DNA of 64,000 nt from an uncultured Flavobacteriaceae bacterium (GCA_943842625.1 CALTCK010000004.1:1-64000); one strand, 5' to 3'; numbered from the stretch's first letter, positions 9,780 through 20,703 are shown. The notes: generated by a model not told the origin, from the letters alone. Numbers and translations are program-made.

Positions 9780-10559
9780 CTAACTATAAATTTCATTGAG
9801 TAAACTTGCTAATCGAATTCCTCCTTTTTGAAGTTGCTCCAGAACCTTATTCATATAATCGTAAGAATAGCGATAACGTAGTTTTTTTTCCGGTTCTATA
9901 GTTTCATAAAGGTTTTTACATAGTTCTCTACTATCATACATCCAATCGATAATAGTTCCTTTTTGTATCGTTTTTAACTCTTCATTTGTTAATTCCTTTT
10001 CATTAGCGGCAATTTCTGTGTAGGTCATACCAAAGGTGTCAATCATTTTTGAGTCCCAAACAGTGTGCAGGTTGGTTCCTTTGTTGAACCACTTTACTTC
10101 TATGTCGTTTCCGCCCCTGTCTTCTGCCATACCAATATGAAGGGGTTGGTGTAAATCACCCATAAAATGGATTAACATTTTTAAATGAAAAACTTTATCT
10201 TCTTTGGAAGCACTTTGATTTTTTAATACTTCTACACAGGTGTTAATTCCAACAATTAAATCTCCCTTTTTACTTTTTGGATGTTTTTCGTAGGTCGACT
10301 CGAAAGGAAAATTCACATAATGCCATGGATTGTATTCTCGGTATTTTTTATCACTTTTAATTTCGTCGGCAAAGTTAGACACGTAAGCAATGGAGTGTCC
10401 GTCTAATAACTTATTTATTTCCTTTTTTGCTTTCCTAGAAAGGTATTTTTGAGCAATTTCACCCGTAGCTCTATGTCCTGTTTTACCCCAATCATCTGAA
10501 GAATAAGATACATAGGAGTTTAAGAAAATAAACAAAAAGAACATGGATAATTTTTTCAT
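9780..10559 (-). CDS. S1/P1-type zinc nuclease, secreted
   Basis: 259 residues with a Sec signal peptide (MKKLSMFFLFIFLNSYVSYS), so probably periplasmic or exported. Trp24 right after the predicted cleavage site, GKTGHR, NPWHYVNFPF, HFMGDLHQPLHIG, AEDRGGND and NLHTVWD supply the Trp/His/Asp set that binds three zinc ions in the S1/P1 nuclease family. These enzymes cleave single-stranded DNA and RNA and release 3' phosphates from nucleotides, so a role in phosphate or nucleoside scavenging is likely. It converges on the adhesin gene with a shared terminator and has a good -7 box upstream. No T9SS domain. Confidence 0.93.
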   Translation of the reverse strand: MKKLSMFFLFIFLNSYVSYSSDDWGKTGHRATGEIAQKYLSRKAKKEINKLLDGHSIAYVSNFADEIKSDKKYREYNPWHYVNFPFESTYEKHPKSKKGDLIVGINTCVEVLKNQSASKEDKVFHLKMLIHFMGDLHQPLHIGMAEDRGGNDIEVKWFNKGTNLHTVWDSKMIDTFGMTYTEIAANEKELTNEELKTIQKGTIIDWMYDSRELCKNLYETIEPEKKLRYRYSYDYMNKVLEQLQKGGIRLASLLNEIYS

Positions 10560-10576
10560 AAGAATTGAATTTTAAA

Positions 10577-10584
10577 CAAAGATA
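10577..10584 (-). promoter_or_regulatory. TAnnTTTG -7 element of the S1/P1 nuclease gene
   Basis: TATCTTTG on the minus strand, 18 bases upstream of the start codon, with a weak TTA about 17 bases further upstream as the -33 element. Exact match to the Bacteroidota -7 consensus. Confidence 0.55.
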
Positions 10585-10684
10585 GCAATCCTTATTAGTA
10601 TTAACATATTATAAAAAACATTTGAATATTAAAATTGAAAAAAGTTATATATTGAAAATCTAAATCATTTATTAAAATATAAAC

Positions 10685-12019
10685 ATGCAAGACAAGGCAG
10701 AAATAATACTAGATACCACACCACTATTTACAAATGATACCATTGTTTTTGGAATCTTAATGATAGCCTTAGGTTTTATTTTTTATACCGAATCAAAATC
10801 TTCTGGTTTTTGGTATAAATTTTACAAAATTGTACCTGGGTTATTTGTTGCTTACATGTTACCAGCTTTATTTACAACAATTGGACTTATTGCTCCAGAA
10901 TGGACTACTGTTAAAGAAAATGGAGAGCTAATGGAAGGTAGCACCAATTTATATTTTGTAGCAAGTAGGTATTTACTCCCAGCGGCATTGGTATTAATGA
11001 CGCTAAGTATTGACCTAAAAGCTGTATTTAATTTAGGATGGAAAGCTTTAGTCATGTTTTTTACAGGAACTATCGGTATCATTATAGGAGGACCAATTGC
11101 CATATTATTAATCTCCACTTTTTCACCAGAAACTGTTGGAGGAGTAGGACCTGATGCTGTATGGAGAGGGCTTTCTACGCTAGCTGGAAGTTGGATTGGT
11201 GGCGGAGCAAATCAAACTGCAATGCTCGAAGTTTATGGTTACAATCAAAAATTATATGGCGGAATGGTTTTCGTTGATATAGTTGTTGCTAATATCTGGA
11301 TGGCTATTTTACTTATAGGGATTGGTAAAAGAAAAAAAATAAACAAATGGCTTAAGGCAGATACAGCAGCCATTGAGAGTTTAAAAGAAAAGGTTTCAAC
11401 ATTTTCAGAAAAAATTAAAAGAAATCCGTCATTAACAGACTTAATGATTTTAGGAGCCATTGCTTTTGGAACGGTAAGTATTTCACATTTGTGTGCTAGT
11501 TATTTAGCGCCCTTTTTTAACAACTTTGTTGCCGATATAGAAAATTTAACCTACAGAAATATATTTACTTTTTTAGGTTCAAAATTTTTCTGGATGATTA
11601 GCATTTCTACGCTTATTGCTATTCTTTTATCATTTACAAAGGCTAAAACATACGAGGGAGCAGGGGCCAGCAAATTTGGAAGCGTTTTTATTTATATTTT
11701 GGTAGCCACCATTGGTATGAAAATGGATTTAAGTTTAATCTTGGATAATACTGGCTTAATTTTAATTGGTATCGTTTGGATGAGTGTTCATGCGGGACTC
11801 TTAATTTTAATTGCAAAAATTATTAAGGCGCCTTACTTCTTTTTAGCGGTGGGTAGTCAAGCAAATGTTGGAGGAGCTGCTTCCGCTCCTATAGTAGCAT
11901 CTGCTTTTCATCCTTCACTAGCTACGGTGGGTGTTTTGTTAGCTGTTTTTGGTTATGCAGTAGGAACACTTGGAGCCATCATATGTACCATACTCATGCA
12001 ACTCGCAGCAGTCTCCTAA
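10685..12019 (+). CDS. DUF819 family integral membrane protein
   Basis: 444 residues with about ten hydrophobic segments and little soluble sequence. Family landmarks include GSWIGGGANQTAMLE (about residues 160-174) and, near the C-terminus, GSQANVGGAASAPIVASAF. DUF819 (YjcL-like) proteins resemble secondary carriers with two inverted halves, and the two Gly/Ala-rich motifs fit discontinuous transport helices. The substrate is unknown. It is followed after 36 bases by the DUF4369 lipoprotein gene, probably in one transcript. No conventional ribosome binding site. Confidence 0.85.
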   Translation: MQDKAEIILDTTPLFTNDTIVFGILMIALGFIFYTESKSSGFWYKFYKIVPGLFVAYMLPALFTTIGLIAPEWTTVKENGELMEGSTNLYFVASRYLLPAALVLMTLSIDLKAVFNLGWKALVMFFTGTIGIIIGGPIAILLISTFSPETVGGVGPDAVWRGLSTLAGSWIGGGANQTAMLEVYGYNQKLYGGMVFVDIVVANIWMAILLIGIGKRKKINKWLKADTAAIESLKEKVSTFSEKIKRNPSLTDLMILGAIAFGTVSISHLCASYLAPFFNNFVADIENLTYRNIFTFLGSKFFWMISISTLIAILLSFTKAKTYEGAGASKFGSVFIYILVATIGMKMDLSLILDNTGLILIGIVWMSVHAGLLILIAKIIKAPYFFLAVGSQANVGGAASAPIVASAFHPSLATVGVLLAVFGYAVGTLGAIICTILMQLAAVS

Positions 12020-12055
12020 TGTATTATTAAAACAACCCATAAATATCATATCAAA

Positions 12056-12766
12056 ATGTTTAAAACGCTTCGCTATTTAATGTTATTATTTTTAATAATA
12101 AGTTGTTCAAATAATGACGGAAAAATGATTCTTACTGGGCATGTAAAGGGACTCAAAAAGGGGACGTTATTCCTTCAAAAAATTAAAGATTCTAGTTTGG
12201 TTTCGATTGATTCAATTGCTATTAACGGTAGTTCAGATTTTAGTTTTATTGAACCTGTTTTAGAGCCAGAAATCTACTATTTATATGTTCGTTTAGAAAA
12301 TGGAATTTTAAATGATGATCGCATTGCTTTCTTTGCAGAACCAAAACCAATAACTATCTATACCACTTTAGATAATTTTGCGACCGATGCAAAGGTGTCT
12401 GGATCCATAAATCAAAACAAGCTGGAGGAATACAATAAAATAATCAATCGGTATTCTGATAGGAATCTAGAATTAATAAAAGAAAGTTTTAACTCCAGAA
12501 AGAAAGGAAACGATTCTTTGGCAGATCGTTTAGATAAATCACAAAAATCAATCTTAGCAAAAAAATATTTGGCAACAGTTAGTTTTGCATTGCTAAATAA
12601 AAACTATGAAGTTGCCCCTTATTTAATGGTAAGCCACATAAACGATGTAAAAACTAGTTATTTAGATTCTGTTTACAACCAGTTAACTCCAAATATAAAA
12701 GACTCTAAATACGGAAATGATTTAGAGTCTTTAATTCAATTTAGAAATAAAAATAAAATTAACTAA
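12056..12766 (+). CDS. DUF4369 domain lipoprotein
   Basis: 236 residues. The N-terminus MFKTLRYLMLLFLIISCSNN is a lipoprotein signal with lipobox LIISC. The following GHVKGLKKGTLFLQKIKDSS stretch is the start of a DUF4369 beta domain, which in Bacteroidota often precedes a thioredoxin-like domain. Here no CxxC follows; the rest is charged and helical. It is probably anchored to the envelope, function unknown. It overlaps the convergent downstream gene by 8 bases. Confidence 0.8.
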   Translation: MFKTLRYLMLLFLIISCSNNDGKMILTGHVKGLKKGTLFLQKIKDSSLVSIDSIAINGSSDFSFIEPVLEPEIYYLYVRLENGILNDDRIAFFAEPKPITIYTTLDNFATDAKVSGSINQNKLEEYNKIINRYSDRNLELIKESFNSRKKGNDSLADRLDKSQKSILAKKYLATVSFALLNKNYEVAPYLMVSHINDVKTSYLDSVYNQLTPNIKDSKYGNDLESLIQFRNKNKIN

Positions 12767-13028
12767 GCGCGTTAATTTTATCGATAAGTTTTCTTCCTTT
12801 TTCTTCTAATTCTTGGTTAATAGCTTTAAAATGCTGCTTGTAATTTTCAATATTTTTAAGATTAATTTTTGTTATTAGCTCGTCGAAAACATCAATTGCC
12901 TCATCAATAATCGCCTCAGACTTTTTTGTTTCTTTACCAGGATTAGTTAGCTCCCATAAATAAACAGCTTCAATAATATCACCCAATACGTAATTGATGT
13001 CTTTTTTTAAATTTCTAATATTTGCCAT
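12759..13028 (-). CDS. Small conserved helical protein
   Basis: 89 residues starting MANIRNLKKDINYVLGDIIE, almost entirely predicted helix, with no signal peptide and no recognised catalytic motif. I remember similar sequences in flavobacteria but no function. An in-frame TTG at 13047-13049 would extend it by seven residues, but it lies within the -7 promoter box at 13047-13054, so the ATG at 13026-13028 is preferred. It may be co-regulated with queD and idi upstream on the same strand, though it has its own promoter and a 173-base gap. Confidence 0.75.
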   Translation of the reverse strand: MANIRNLKKDINYVLGDIIEAVYLWELTNPGKETKKSEAIIDEAIDVFDELITKINLKNIENYKQHFKAINQELEEKGRKLIDKINALS

Positions 13029-13046
13029 AGTTCTTTTAAATTTTTG

Positions 13047-13054
13047 CAAAAATA
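13047..13054 (-). promoter_or_regulatory. TAnnTTTG -7 element of the 89-residue gene
   Basis: TATTTTTG on the minus strand, 18 bases before the ATG. It also argues against the longer TTG start. Confidence 0.5.
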
Positions 13055-13201
13055 CTACATTTCTATTCTTTTAAAGGGTATAAATCTTTAAAATTACGTC
13101 CATACTAAAAAAACAATATTTTTTAATCAAGTAATGATAATCTTAATATGAGCTAATTAGCAATTAAGCTTAAAATTTATTTTTAATTTGAAGTCGTGTA
13201 A

Positions 13202-13612
13202 CTACTCACCATTGTAGACAGCGTAATTCCTTGGTGTTTCGTAAAGTGTTACAGAAATTTTAAAATCATCTTCTAGTTTGTCTCTTAGTTTATTCCAAAT
13301 AAGAATGGCGATATTTTCCATAGTAGGGTTTATAACCTTAAATTCAGGGACATCCAGGTTTAAATTTTTATGATCTAAATAATCCTCAACTTCTTCTTTC
13401 ATAATGGTTTTTAATTTTTTTATATCAATTAAATAACCTGTTTCTGGATCTACCTCTCCGGTGATACCAACTTCAAGTGCATAATTGTGCCCATGAAAAT
13501 TTGGATTGTTACATTTTCCAAATACATCATTATTTTTTTGATCATCCCAATCTGGCCTATACAATCTGTGGGCCGCATTAAAATGTGATTTTCTATATAC
13601 TGTTATACTCAT
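13202..13612 (-). CDS. queD: 6-carboxytetrahydropterin synthase / 6-pyruvoyl-tetrahydropterin synthase family
   Basis: 136 residues. His15 (FNAAH), His40 and His42 (NFHGHNY) are the zinc ligands and Cys34 (FGKCNNPNFHGH) is the catalytic cysteine of the QueD/PTPS family. These enzymes act on dihydroneopterin triphosphate; QueD makes 6-carboxytetrahydropterin for queuosine tRNA modification. The closely related PTPS for tetrahydrobiopterin cannot be excluded from sequence alone. The start ATG overlaps the idi stop (ATGA), indicating translational coupling. Confidence 0.88.
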   Translation of the reverse strand: MSITVYRKSHFNAAHRLYRPDWDDQKNNDVFGKCNNPNFHGHNYALEVGITGEVDPETGYLIDIKKLKTIMKEEVEDYLDHKNLNLDVPEFKVINPTMENIAILIWNKLRDKLEDDFKISVTLYETPRNYAVYNGE

Positions 13613-14130
13613 GAGGATATATGTTTGTAATATTTATTAAATATAATTTTAAACCAAGCAGTATAGTTGCTAGGGTTTTTTGCAATATCGTTTTTTACGT
13701 CATCAAGCAGCATCCATTTCCATGAGGCTACTTCGTCGGTATTAATTTGAGGTTCACCATTGTAATTACCAACCAGCACATGATCAAACTCATGTTCGGT
13801 TAATCCATTATCAAAAGATGCTTTATAAATAAATGAAGTAGTCTCAGACAACTTACACACAAAACCCATTTCTTCATTTAATCTTCTTGTTCCAGCTTCG
13901 AGGCTACTTTCACCATCTCTTTGATGACTACAACAAGTATTCGTCCACAATCCTGGCGAGTGATATTTTGAAGTTGCTCTTTGTTGCAACATTAGTTCAT
14001 GGGCATCATTAAAAATAAAAACCGAAAAAGCTCTATGCAAAACAGCTTTTTGATGCGCCTCCATCTTTGACATTAAGCCAATTTGCTCGTCATTTTCATT
14101 GACTAGAATCACTTGTTCTTCAATCTTCAC
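13609..14130 (-). CDS. idi: Isopentenyl-diphosphate delta-isomerase, type I
   Basis: A Nudix-fold enzyme interconverting isopentenyl and dimethylallyl diphosphate for isoprenoid synthesis in the cytosol. TNTCCSHQ carries the catalytic Cys, NEEMGF a metal/catalytic Glu, and HRAFSVFIFN and LMLQQRA are family hallmarks. Length (173 aa) is normal. Two starts are possible: TTG at 14148 (179 aa) or GTG at 14130. The TTG lies inside a perfect -7 promoter box, so I chose the GTG, which also gives a family-like N-terminus (KIEEQVILVNENDEQIG). It overlaps queD by 4 bases. Confidence 0.93.
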   Translation of the reverse strand: MKIEEQVILVNENDEQIGLMSKMEAHQKAVLHRAFSVFIFNDAHELMLQQRATSKYHSPGLWTNTCCSHQRDGESSLEAGTRRLNEEMGFVCKLSETTSFIYKASFDNGLTEHEFDHVLVGNYNGEPQINTDEVASWKWMLLDDVKNDIAKNPSNYTAWFKIIFNKYYKHISS

Positions 14131-14145
14131 TCCTATGATTTTTCT

Positions 14146-14153
14146 CAAAAATA
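14146..14153 (-). promoter_or_regulatory. TAnnTTTG -7 element of idi-queD
   Basis: TATTTTTG on the minus strand. No good TTG -33 is visible at the right distance. A start near 14140 would leave about ten bases before the GTG. Confidence 0.45.
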
Positions 14154-14327
14154 CAAAACCATAGTAAATAAAAAAAAGCGTTTAACAAGACATTAAGTAC
14201 ATTGATTATTATTTTGATCATTTAAGTAGATAATACCCAAAAAATTAATTCTTTTAATTTTTTAACTTAAAAAAACAGAAATTACAATTAGTCTTTTTTA
14301 AGTCCTAAAAATCAAATAAACATCTTG

Positions 14328-14335
14328 TATATTTG
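14328..14335 (+). promoter_or_regulatory. TAnnTTTG -7 element of prfC
   Basis: TATATTTG, a perfect consensus match, 19 bases upstream of the prfC ATG, predicting a leader of about 15 bases without a Shine-Dalgarno. Confidence 0.6.
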
Positions 14336-14354
14336 CCAACATTAATAAAAACAT

Positions 14355-15941
14355 ATGTCTTTAGTATCTGAAATAAACAGAAGAAGAACCTTCGGAATTA
14401 TCTCTCATCCAGATGCGGGTAAAACTACATTAACAGAAAAATTATTGCTATTTGGAGGAGCTATACAAGAAGCTGGAGCTGTAAAATCTAATAAGGTTAA
14501 AAAGGGAGCTACCAGCGACTTTATGGAAATTGAAAGACAACGAGGAATTTCTGTTGCTACTTCAGTTTTAGCTTTTGAATATAAAGGGACTAAAATAAAT
14601 ATTTTAGATACCCCTGGTCATAAAGATTTTGCTGAGGATACTTTTAGAACTTTAACAGCTGTCGATAGTGTAATCGTTGTCATCGATGTCGCAAAAGGTG
14701 TTGAGGAACAAACTGAAAAACTAGTCAAAGTTTGCAGAATGCGAAATATTCCCATAATTGTTTTTATAAATAAGTTAGATCGAGAAGGAAAAGATGCTTT
14801 TGAATTGCTAGATGAAATTGAACAAAAACTTGAATTAAGAGTTACTCCTTTAAGTTGTCCTATTGGAATGGGCTACGATTTTAAGGGAATCTATAATTTA
14901 TGGGAAAAAAATGTGAACCTTTTTAGTGGTGATAATAGAAAAAACATTGAGGAAACAATTGAAATCAAAAATATTAATGATAAAACATTAGATAATTTAA
15001 TTTCTAAAGATGCGGCCGAAACCTTAAGAGAAGAAATTGAATTAATGGAAGGTATCTATCCTGAATTTAATAAAAGTGAGTATTTAGAAGGAAAATTACA
15101 ACCTGTATTCTTTGGTTCGGCTTTGAATAATTTCGGAGTAAGAGAATTATTAGATTGTTTTATTGAAATTGCACCAACACCAAGACCAAAAGAAAGTGAT
15201 TCACGATTGGTTAAACCCGATGAAAATGATTTTAGTGGTTTTGTATTTAAAATACATGCAAATATGGATCCTAAACACAGAGATCGCCTAGCCTTTGTAA
15301 AGATAGTTTCGGGTACATTTAACAGAAATACACCCTACCTACACGTTAGAAATAATAAAAAAATGAAATTTTCTAGCCCCAATGCATTTTTTGCAGAACG
15401 TAAAGAAATTGTTGATGTTTCCTTTCCTGGTGATATTGTCGGTTTACACGATACCGGAAATTTTAAAATTGGTGATACGCTTACTCAAGGAGAAAAAATG
15501 TTTTATAAAGGGATTCCAAGTTTTTCGCCTGAACATTTTAAATATATAAATAATGTAGATCCTTTAAAAAGCAAACAACTCTCAAAAGGTATTGATCAAC
15601 TTATGGATGAAGGTGTTGCGCAGCTTTTTGTTTTAGAATTAAACGGAAGAAAAGTTATAGGTACTGTGGGTGCTTTACAATTTGAGGTAATACAATATCG
15701 GCTTGAACACGAATACACGGCTAAATGTTCCTATGAAAATTTAAATGTATACAAAGCATGTTGGATAGATATTAATCAATCTGATCCTGAAGAGTTAAAG
15801 GAGTTTAAAAGAGTAAAATCTAGATTTTTAGCAAAAGACAAAAGCGGACAATTGGTATTCTTCGCAGACTCAGCATTTACACTACAAATGACACAATCAA
15901 AATATACTAAAGTAAAGTTACACTTTGTTAGTGAATTTTAA
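14355..15941 (+). CDS. prfC: Peptide chain release factor 3
   Basis: 528 residues, a translational GTPase that removes RF1/RF2 from the ribosome after peptide release. The G domain has SHPDAGKTTLTEKLLLFGGA (P-loop), DTPGHKDFAEDT (G3) and FINKLDREG (G4). The insertion GGAIQEAGAVKSNK separates RF3 from EF-G. The C-terminal region (about residue 385 on) matches the RF3 C-terminal domain, and length is normal. It stands alone with its own promoter. Confidence 0.97.
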   Translation: MSLVSEINRRRTFGIISHPDAGKTTLTEKLLLFGGAIQEAGAVKSNKVKKGATSDFMEIERQRGISVATSVLAFEYKGTKINILDTPGHKDFAEDTFRTLTAVDSVIVVIDVAKGVEEQTEKLVKVCRMRNIPIIVFINKLDREGKDAFELLDEIEQKLELRVTPLSCPIGMGYDFKGIYNLWEKNVNLFSGDNRKNIEETIEIKNINDKTLDNLISKDAAETLREEIELMEGIYPEFNKSEYLEGKLQPVFFGSALNNFGVRELLDCFIEIAPTPRPKESDSRLVKPDENDFSGFVFKIHANMDPKHRDRLAFVKIVSGTFNRNTPYLHVRNNKKMKFSSPNAFFAERKEIVDVSFPGDIVGLHDTGNFKIGDTLTQGEKMFYKGIPSFSPEHFKYINNVDPLKSKQLSKGIDQLMDEGVAQLFVLELNGRKVIGTVGALQFEVIQYRLEHEYTAKCSYENLNVYKACWIDINQSDPEELKEFKRVKSRFLAKDKSGQLVFFADSAFTLQMTQSKYTKVKLHFVSEF

Positions 15942-15964
15942 AAACTCGTAAAATAACAACTCAT

Positions 15965-16279
15965 TTATGCTTCGCCAGTAGGTCCAAAATTTAGTGGAAT
16001 AGTTGGCTGCTCGAAATCTTTTATTTCGCCATGAGCATTCTCAAAACGTTTAACATTATCGTTTAACGCCTTTAAGAATCTTTTTGCATGTTGAGGAGTT
16101 AAAACGATTCTAGACTTTACTTTACTTTTTGGTATTCCGGGCATTATGGTAATAAAATCGACCACAAACTCAGATTGAGAATGGTTAATAATTGCTAGGT
16201 TACTATAAATTCCCTGAGCTACTTTTTCATCCAATTCAATATTTATTTGACCTTTTTTATTTTTATTTGAATCTGCCAT
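15965..16279 (-). CDS. DUF3467 family protein
   Basis: 104 residues, soluble, with no signal peptide. MADSNKNKKGQINIELDEKV, YSNLAIINHSQSEFVVDFI and the final NFGPTGEA match DUF3467, a small conserved Bacteroidota family that I recall beside rpoC. Function unknown. It lies 125 bases downstream of rpoC but beyond the rpoC terminator and behind its own -7 box, so it is probably transcribed separately. Confidence 0.85.
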   Translation of the reverse strand: MADSNKNKKGQINIELDEKVAQGIYSNLAIINHSQSEFVVDFITIMPGIPKSKVKSRIVLTPQHAKRFLKALNDNVKRFENAHGEIKDFEQPTIPLNFGPTGEA

Positions 16280-16299
16280 CTTTATTTATTTGTTCTCTA

Positions 16300-16307
16300 C
16301 AAAGGTA
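16300..16307 (-). promoter_or_regulatory. TAnnTTTG -7 element of the DUF3467 gene
   Basis: TACCTTTG on the minus strand, 20 bases before the ATG, just after the rpoC terminator. Confidence 0.5.
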
Positions 16308-16323
16308 GAAATCTGTTATTAGT

Positions 16324-16360
16324 TAAAAAATAAAAATCCCAATAGATATTGAGATTTTTA
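16324..16360 (-). terminator. Terminator of the rpoBC operon
   Basis: On the minus strand AAAAATCTCAATA pairs with TATTGGGATTTTT (13 pairs including one G-U, very small loop), followed by ATTTTTT. It lies about 45 bases after the rpoC stop. Confidence 0.75.
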
Positions 16361-16404
16361 TAAAATATAATATTTAATATCGGTTCAATAAACTGATATA
16401 TATA

Positions 16405-19400
16405 TTAATTATAATTGACTTCTTGTTTTTCGCGAGTCATTTCTTCCAACTCAGATTTAGAACCTACGATGATTGTTTCGTAATTTCGCATACCTGTACC
16501 TGCTGGAATTCTGTGACCTACGATAACATTTTCTTTCAATCCTTCTAAGGTATCCACCTTACCATTAACTGCAGCCTCATTTAAAACTTTTGTTGTTTCT
16601 TGGAAAGAAGCAGCAGAGATAAATGATTTTGTTTGTAATGATGCACGTGTAATACCTTGCAAAATTGGAGTTGCAGTAGCCGGTAACGCATCTCTTGTTT
16701 CTACAAGTTTTTTATCGTTCCTTTTTAGTATGGAGTTTTCGTCACGTAATTCACGTGAAGAAATAATTTGTCCCTCTTTTAATGTTTCAGAATCTCCAGC
16801 ATTTTCAATTACTTTCATTCCAAAAATCTTATCATTTTCTTCAATAAAATCAAATTTATGAACTAGTTGATTTTCTAAAAACAACGTATCACCTGGATCA
16901 ACCAATCTAACTTTACGCATCATTTGTCGGACAACAACCTCGAAGTGCTTATCATTAATCTTTACACCTTGTAATCGATAAACTTCTTGTACCTCGTTAA
17001 CTAAATATTGTTGTACCGCTGAAGGTCCCTTTATATTTAATATATCTAGTGGTGTAATGGAACCGTCAGACAAGGGCATTCCAGCTCTTACAAAATCGTT
17101 TTCTTGTACTAATATCTGGTTTGAAAGTTTTACTAAGTACTTTTTAACATCACCAAACTTAGTTTCTACAATAATCTCGCGATTACCACGCTTAATTTTT
17201 CCAAAAGAAACTACCCCATCCACTTCACTAACAACAGCCGGATTTGATGGGTTACGAGCTTCAAATAATTCCGTTACTCTAGGTAGTCCTCCAGTAATAT
17301 CACCTGCTTTAGATGATTTACGTGGTATCTTAACTAAGATATTTCCAATACTTACTTTTTCATTATCATTCACCATCAAATGAGCACCAACAGGAAGGTT
17401 ATAGGAACGAATCACTTCGTCACCTTTACCCATAATTAATAACGTTGGTATCTTCTTTTTATCTCTAGATTCCGAAATAACTTTTTCTTGGAAGCCGGTT
17501 TGCTCATCAATTTCAACCTGATAAGTAACCCCTTGTTCTAGATTTTCGTATTTAATTTTTCCTGAAAACTCAGATATAATTACACCATTAAATGGATCCC
17601 ACTGACATACAACAGCTCCTTTTTTAAGCTTAGCTCCATTTTTCACAAAAATATGAGAACCGTAAGGAATAATATTTGTACTTAAAGTAATACCTGTTTT
17701 TTTATCTTTCAACTTAAGTTCTGAAGTTCTAGAGATCACAACATCCACCTCATTTCCTTCTTTATCTTTAGTTTTTACAGTTTTAAGATCTTCTATTTCG
17801 GTAACTCCATCAAATTTTACAGTCAATTTATTCTCTTCAGAAATATTTCCTGCTACACCTCCAACGTGAAATGTTCGAAGTGTTAATTGAGTACCAGGCT
17901 CACCGATTGACTGTGCAGCAACTACTCCAACAGCTTCTCCCATTTGAACCATTTTATTGGTTGCTAAGTTTCTACCATAACAAGTTGCACAAATACCCTT
18001 TCTTGCTTCACAAGTCAGAGCAGAACGCACTTCTACAGAATCTATAGGTGAGGCATCAATCTTTTTAGCAACCTCATTAGAAATATGATCTCCTGAAGCA
18101 ACTAAAAGCTCTTCAGTTAAAGGATCATAAACATCATGTAAGGATGTACGTCCAACTATTCTCTCAGCTAATGTTTCAACAATCTCTTCATTTTTCTTTA
18201 ATGGAGCTACATCAATTCCTCTTAAGGTTCCACAATCATGTGTGTTAACGATTACATCTTGCGATACATCAACTAATCTTCGTGTTAGATAACCTGCATC
18301 TGCTGTTTTTAAAGCAGTATCTGCAAGTCCTTTACGCGCACCGTGAGTTGATATAAAGTATTCAAGAATTGAAAGACCTTCTTTAAAGTTCGAAAGAATT
18401 GGGTTTTCAATAATTTCACCACCTCCAGAAGTAGATTTTTTTGGCTTTGCCATCAATCCACGCATTCCTGTTAACTGACGAATTTGCTCTTTAGAGCCCC
18501 TCGCTCCAGAATCAAGCATCATGTAAACTGAGTTGAATCCTTGCTTGTCCTCACGAATACGCTTCATTGACAATTCAGTTAATTCTGCATTGGTAGCTGT
18601 CCAAATATCAATAACTTGATTGTATCTTTCATTATTGGTAATCAGTCCCATATTATAGTTTCCGATGATACCATCTACTTGCGCATTAGCCTTTTCAATC
18701 ATACTAACTTTTTCAGCAGGAATAATAATATCTCCCAAACTAAAAGATAATCCTCCTTCAAAAGCAAACTTGTAACCAAGCGTTTTAATAGAATCTAGGA
18801 AGTCTGCAGTAACCGGTACTGAAGTAACCCTTAAAACATCACCTATGATATCGCGGAGTGTTTTTTTAGTTAGAACTTCATTAATATAACCCGCTTCCTC
18901 AGGAACTTGTTCATTAAATATTACCCTACCAACAGTAGTAGTAATAATTTGATAAACTAACTCGCCCGCATCATTGAAATCTTTGGTTTTTATTTTAATT
19001 TCTGCATTCAACTCAACTCTTTTTTCATTGTATGCTATGATAACTTCTTCAGCAGAGTAAAACGTTATTCCTTCACCTTTAACTTTATAATCTTTGCTAG
19101 ATTTTTTTAGTTTAGTCATGTAGTAAAGACCTAAAACCATATCCTGTGAAGGTACCACAACTGGTGATCCATTGGCTGGGTTCAATATGTTATGAGAACC
19201 TAACATCAATAGCTGAGCTTCCAAAATAGCTTCAGGACCTAAAGGAAGATGAACCGCCATTTGATCTCCATCAAAATCGGCATTAAAAGCTGTACAAGCT
19301 AAAGGGTGTAACTGAATAGCTTTACCTTCAATTAGCTTAGGTTGAAATGCTTGAATCCCTAGTCGGTGAAGTGTTGGAGCACGATTCAATAATACAGGAT

Positions 19401-20703
19401 GTCCTTTTAATACATTCTCTAAAATATCCCAAACTACCGGCTCTTTTTTGTCAATAATTTTTTTAGCAGACTTTACAGTCTTTACAATTCCTCTTTCAAT
19501 AAGCTTTCTAATGATAAAAGGTTTGTAAAGTTCTGAGGCCATTCCCTTGGGAATACCACATTCAGATAATTTTAATTCTGGTCCAACAACAATTACAGAA
19601 CGTGCTGAATAATCAACTCGTTTTCCAAGTAAATTTTGACGAAAACGACCTTGCTTCCCTTTTAATGAATCAGAAAGAGATTTTAATGGACGATTAGAAT
19701 CTGTTTTTACAGCAGATGATTTACGGGTGTTATCAAACAAAGAATCGACTGATTCCTGAAGCATACGTTTTTCATTACGTAAGATTACCTCTGGTGCTTT
19801 TATTTCCATTAATCGCTTCAAACGATTGTTTCTAATAATCACTCTTCGGTAAAGATCATTTAAATCTGAGGTTGCAAAACGTCCACCATCTAAAGGTACT
19901 AAAGGACGTAATTCTGGTGGAATAATTGGAACCACTTTCATGATCATCCACTCCGGTTTGTTTTCTCTGTTTTTATTAGATTCACGAAGTGCCTCAACAA
20001 CTTGAAGACGCTTTAAAGCTTCTGTTTTTCTTTGTTTTGAAGTTTCATTATTTGCTTTGTGACGTAATTCAAAAGACAAATTATCTAAATCAATTCTTCT
20101 TAGTAGATCGATTAAACACTCTGCTCCCATTTTTGCAATGAATTTTTCTGGGTCTTCATCGTCTAAATATTGATTTTCTTGAGGAAGTGATTCTAATATA
20201 TTTAAATATTCTTCTTCTGTCAAGAAATCCATTTTTTGTACTGGCTCTCCTTCTTCATTTAGAGCGTTTCCTGGTTGAATAACTACATAACGCTCGTAAT
20301 AAATAATCATATTCAATTTCTTGGAGGGTAATCCAAGAAGGTATCCTATTTTATTTGGTAAAGAACGAAAGTACCAAATATGAGCAACAGGAACTACAAG
20401 GTTTATATGCCCTACTCGATCACGACGAACTTTCTTTTCAGTTACTTCAACTCCACAACGATCACAAACGATTCCTTTATATCTAATCCTTTTGTATTTT
20501 CCACAAGCACATTCGTAATCCTTGATAGGACCAAAAATACGCTCACAAAATAAACCGTCACGTTCTGGTTTATGGGTTCGGTAGTTAATTGTTTCTGGCT
20601 TTAAAACTTCTCCACGCGATTCAGCTAAAATCACTTCTGGTGAGGAAAAACCAATTGAAATTTTGTTAAATTTCTTTGCTACTATTTCTTTATTTCTTGC
20701 CAT
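16405..20703 (-). CDS. rpoC: RNA polymerase beta' subunit
   Basis: 1432 residues, the usual size in Bacteroidota. Visible landmarks: N-terminal zinc site [20 protein letters not shown], the catalytic [12 protein letters not shown] loop that binds the active-site Mg, the trigger-loop region near [19 protein letters not shown], and the second zinc site [11 protein letters not shown]. It forms the polymerase core with RpoB and alpha. It sits 98 bases downstream of rpoB on the same transcript. Confidence 0.99.
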   Translation of the reverse strand: MARNKEIVAKKFNKISIGFSSPEVILAESRGEVLKPETINYRTHKPERDGLFCERIFGPIKDYECACGKYKRIRYKGIVCDRCGVEVTEKKVRRDRVGHINLVVPVAHIWYFRSLPNKIGYLLGLPSKKLNMIIYYERYVVIQPGNALNEEGEPVQKMDFLTEEEYLNILESLPQENQYLDDEDPEKFIAKMGAECLIDLLRRIDLDNLSFELRHKANNETSKQRKTEALKRLQVVEALRESNKNRENKPEWMIMKVVPIIPPELRPLVPLDGGRFATSDLNDLYRRVIIRNNRLKRLMEIKAPEVILRNEKRMLQESVDSLFDNTRKSSAVKTDSNRPLKSLSDSLKGKQGRFRQNLLGKRVDYSARSVIVVGPELKLSECGIPKGMASELYKPFIIRKLIERGIVKTVKSAKKIIDKKEPVVWDILENVLKGHPVLLNRAPTLHRLGIQAFQPKLIEGKAIQLHPLACTAFNADFDGDQMAVHLPLGPEAILEAQLLMLGSHNILNPANGSPVVVPSQDMVLGLYYMTKLKKSSKDYKVKGEGITFYSAEEVIIAYNEKRVELNAEIKIKTKDFNDAGELVYQIITTTVGRVIFNEQVPEEAGYINEVLTKKTLRDIIGDVLRVTSVPVTADFLDSIKTLGYKFAFEGGLSFSLGDIIIPAEKVSMIEKANAQVDGIIGNYNMGLITNNERYNQVIDIWTATNAELTELSMKRIREDKQGFNSVYMMLDSGARGSKEQIRQLTGMRGLMAKPKKSTSGGGEIIENPILSNFKEGLSILEYFISTHGARKGLADTALKTADAGYLTRRLVDVSQDVIVNTHDCGTLRGIDVAPLKKNEEIVETLAERIVGRTSLHDVYDPLTEELLVASGDHISNEVAKKIDASPIDSVEVRSALTCEARKGICATCYGRNLATNKMVQMGEAVGVVAAQSIGEPGTQLTLRTFHVGGVAGNISEENKLTVKFDGVTEIEDLKTVKTKDKEGNEVDVVISRTSELKLKDKKTGITLSTNIIPYGSHIFVKNGAKLKKGAVVCQWDPFNGVIISEFSGKIKYENLEQGVTYQVEIDEQTGFQEKVISESRDKKKIPTLLIMGKGDEVIRSYNLPVGAHLMVNDNEKVSIGNILVKIPRKSSKAGDITGGLPRVTELFEARNPSNPAVVSEVDGVVSFGKIKRGNREIIVETKFGDVKKYLVKLSNQILVQENDFVRAGMPLSDGSITPLDILNIKGPSAVQQYLVNEVQEVYRLQGVKINDKHFEVVVRQMMRKVRLVDPGDTLFLENQLVHKFDFIEENDKIFGMKVIENAGDSETLKEGQIISSRELRDENSILKRNDKKLVETRDALPATATPILQGITRASLQTKSFISAASFQETTKVLNEAAVNGKVDTLEGLKENVIVGHRIPAGTGMRNYETIIVGSKSELEEMTREKQEVNYN

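Noticed and set aside
10560..10684. Riboswitch before the DUF819 gene
   Set aside because: The 125-base gap is A/T-rich without conserved elements; only the S1/P1 nuclease promoter is recognisable.
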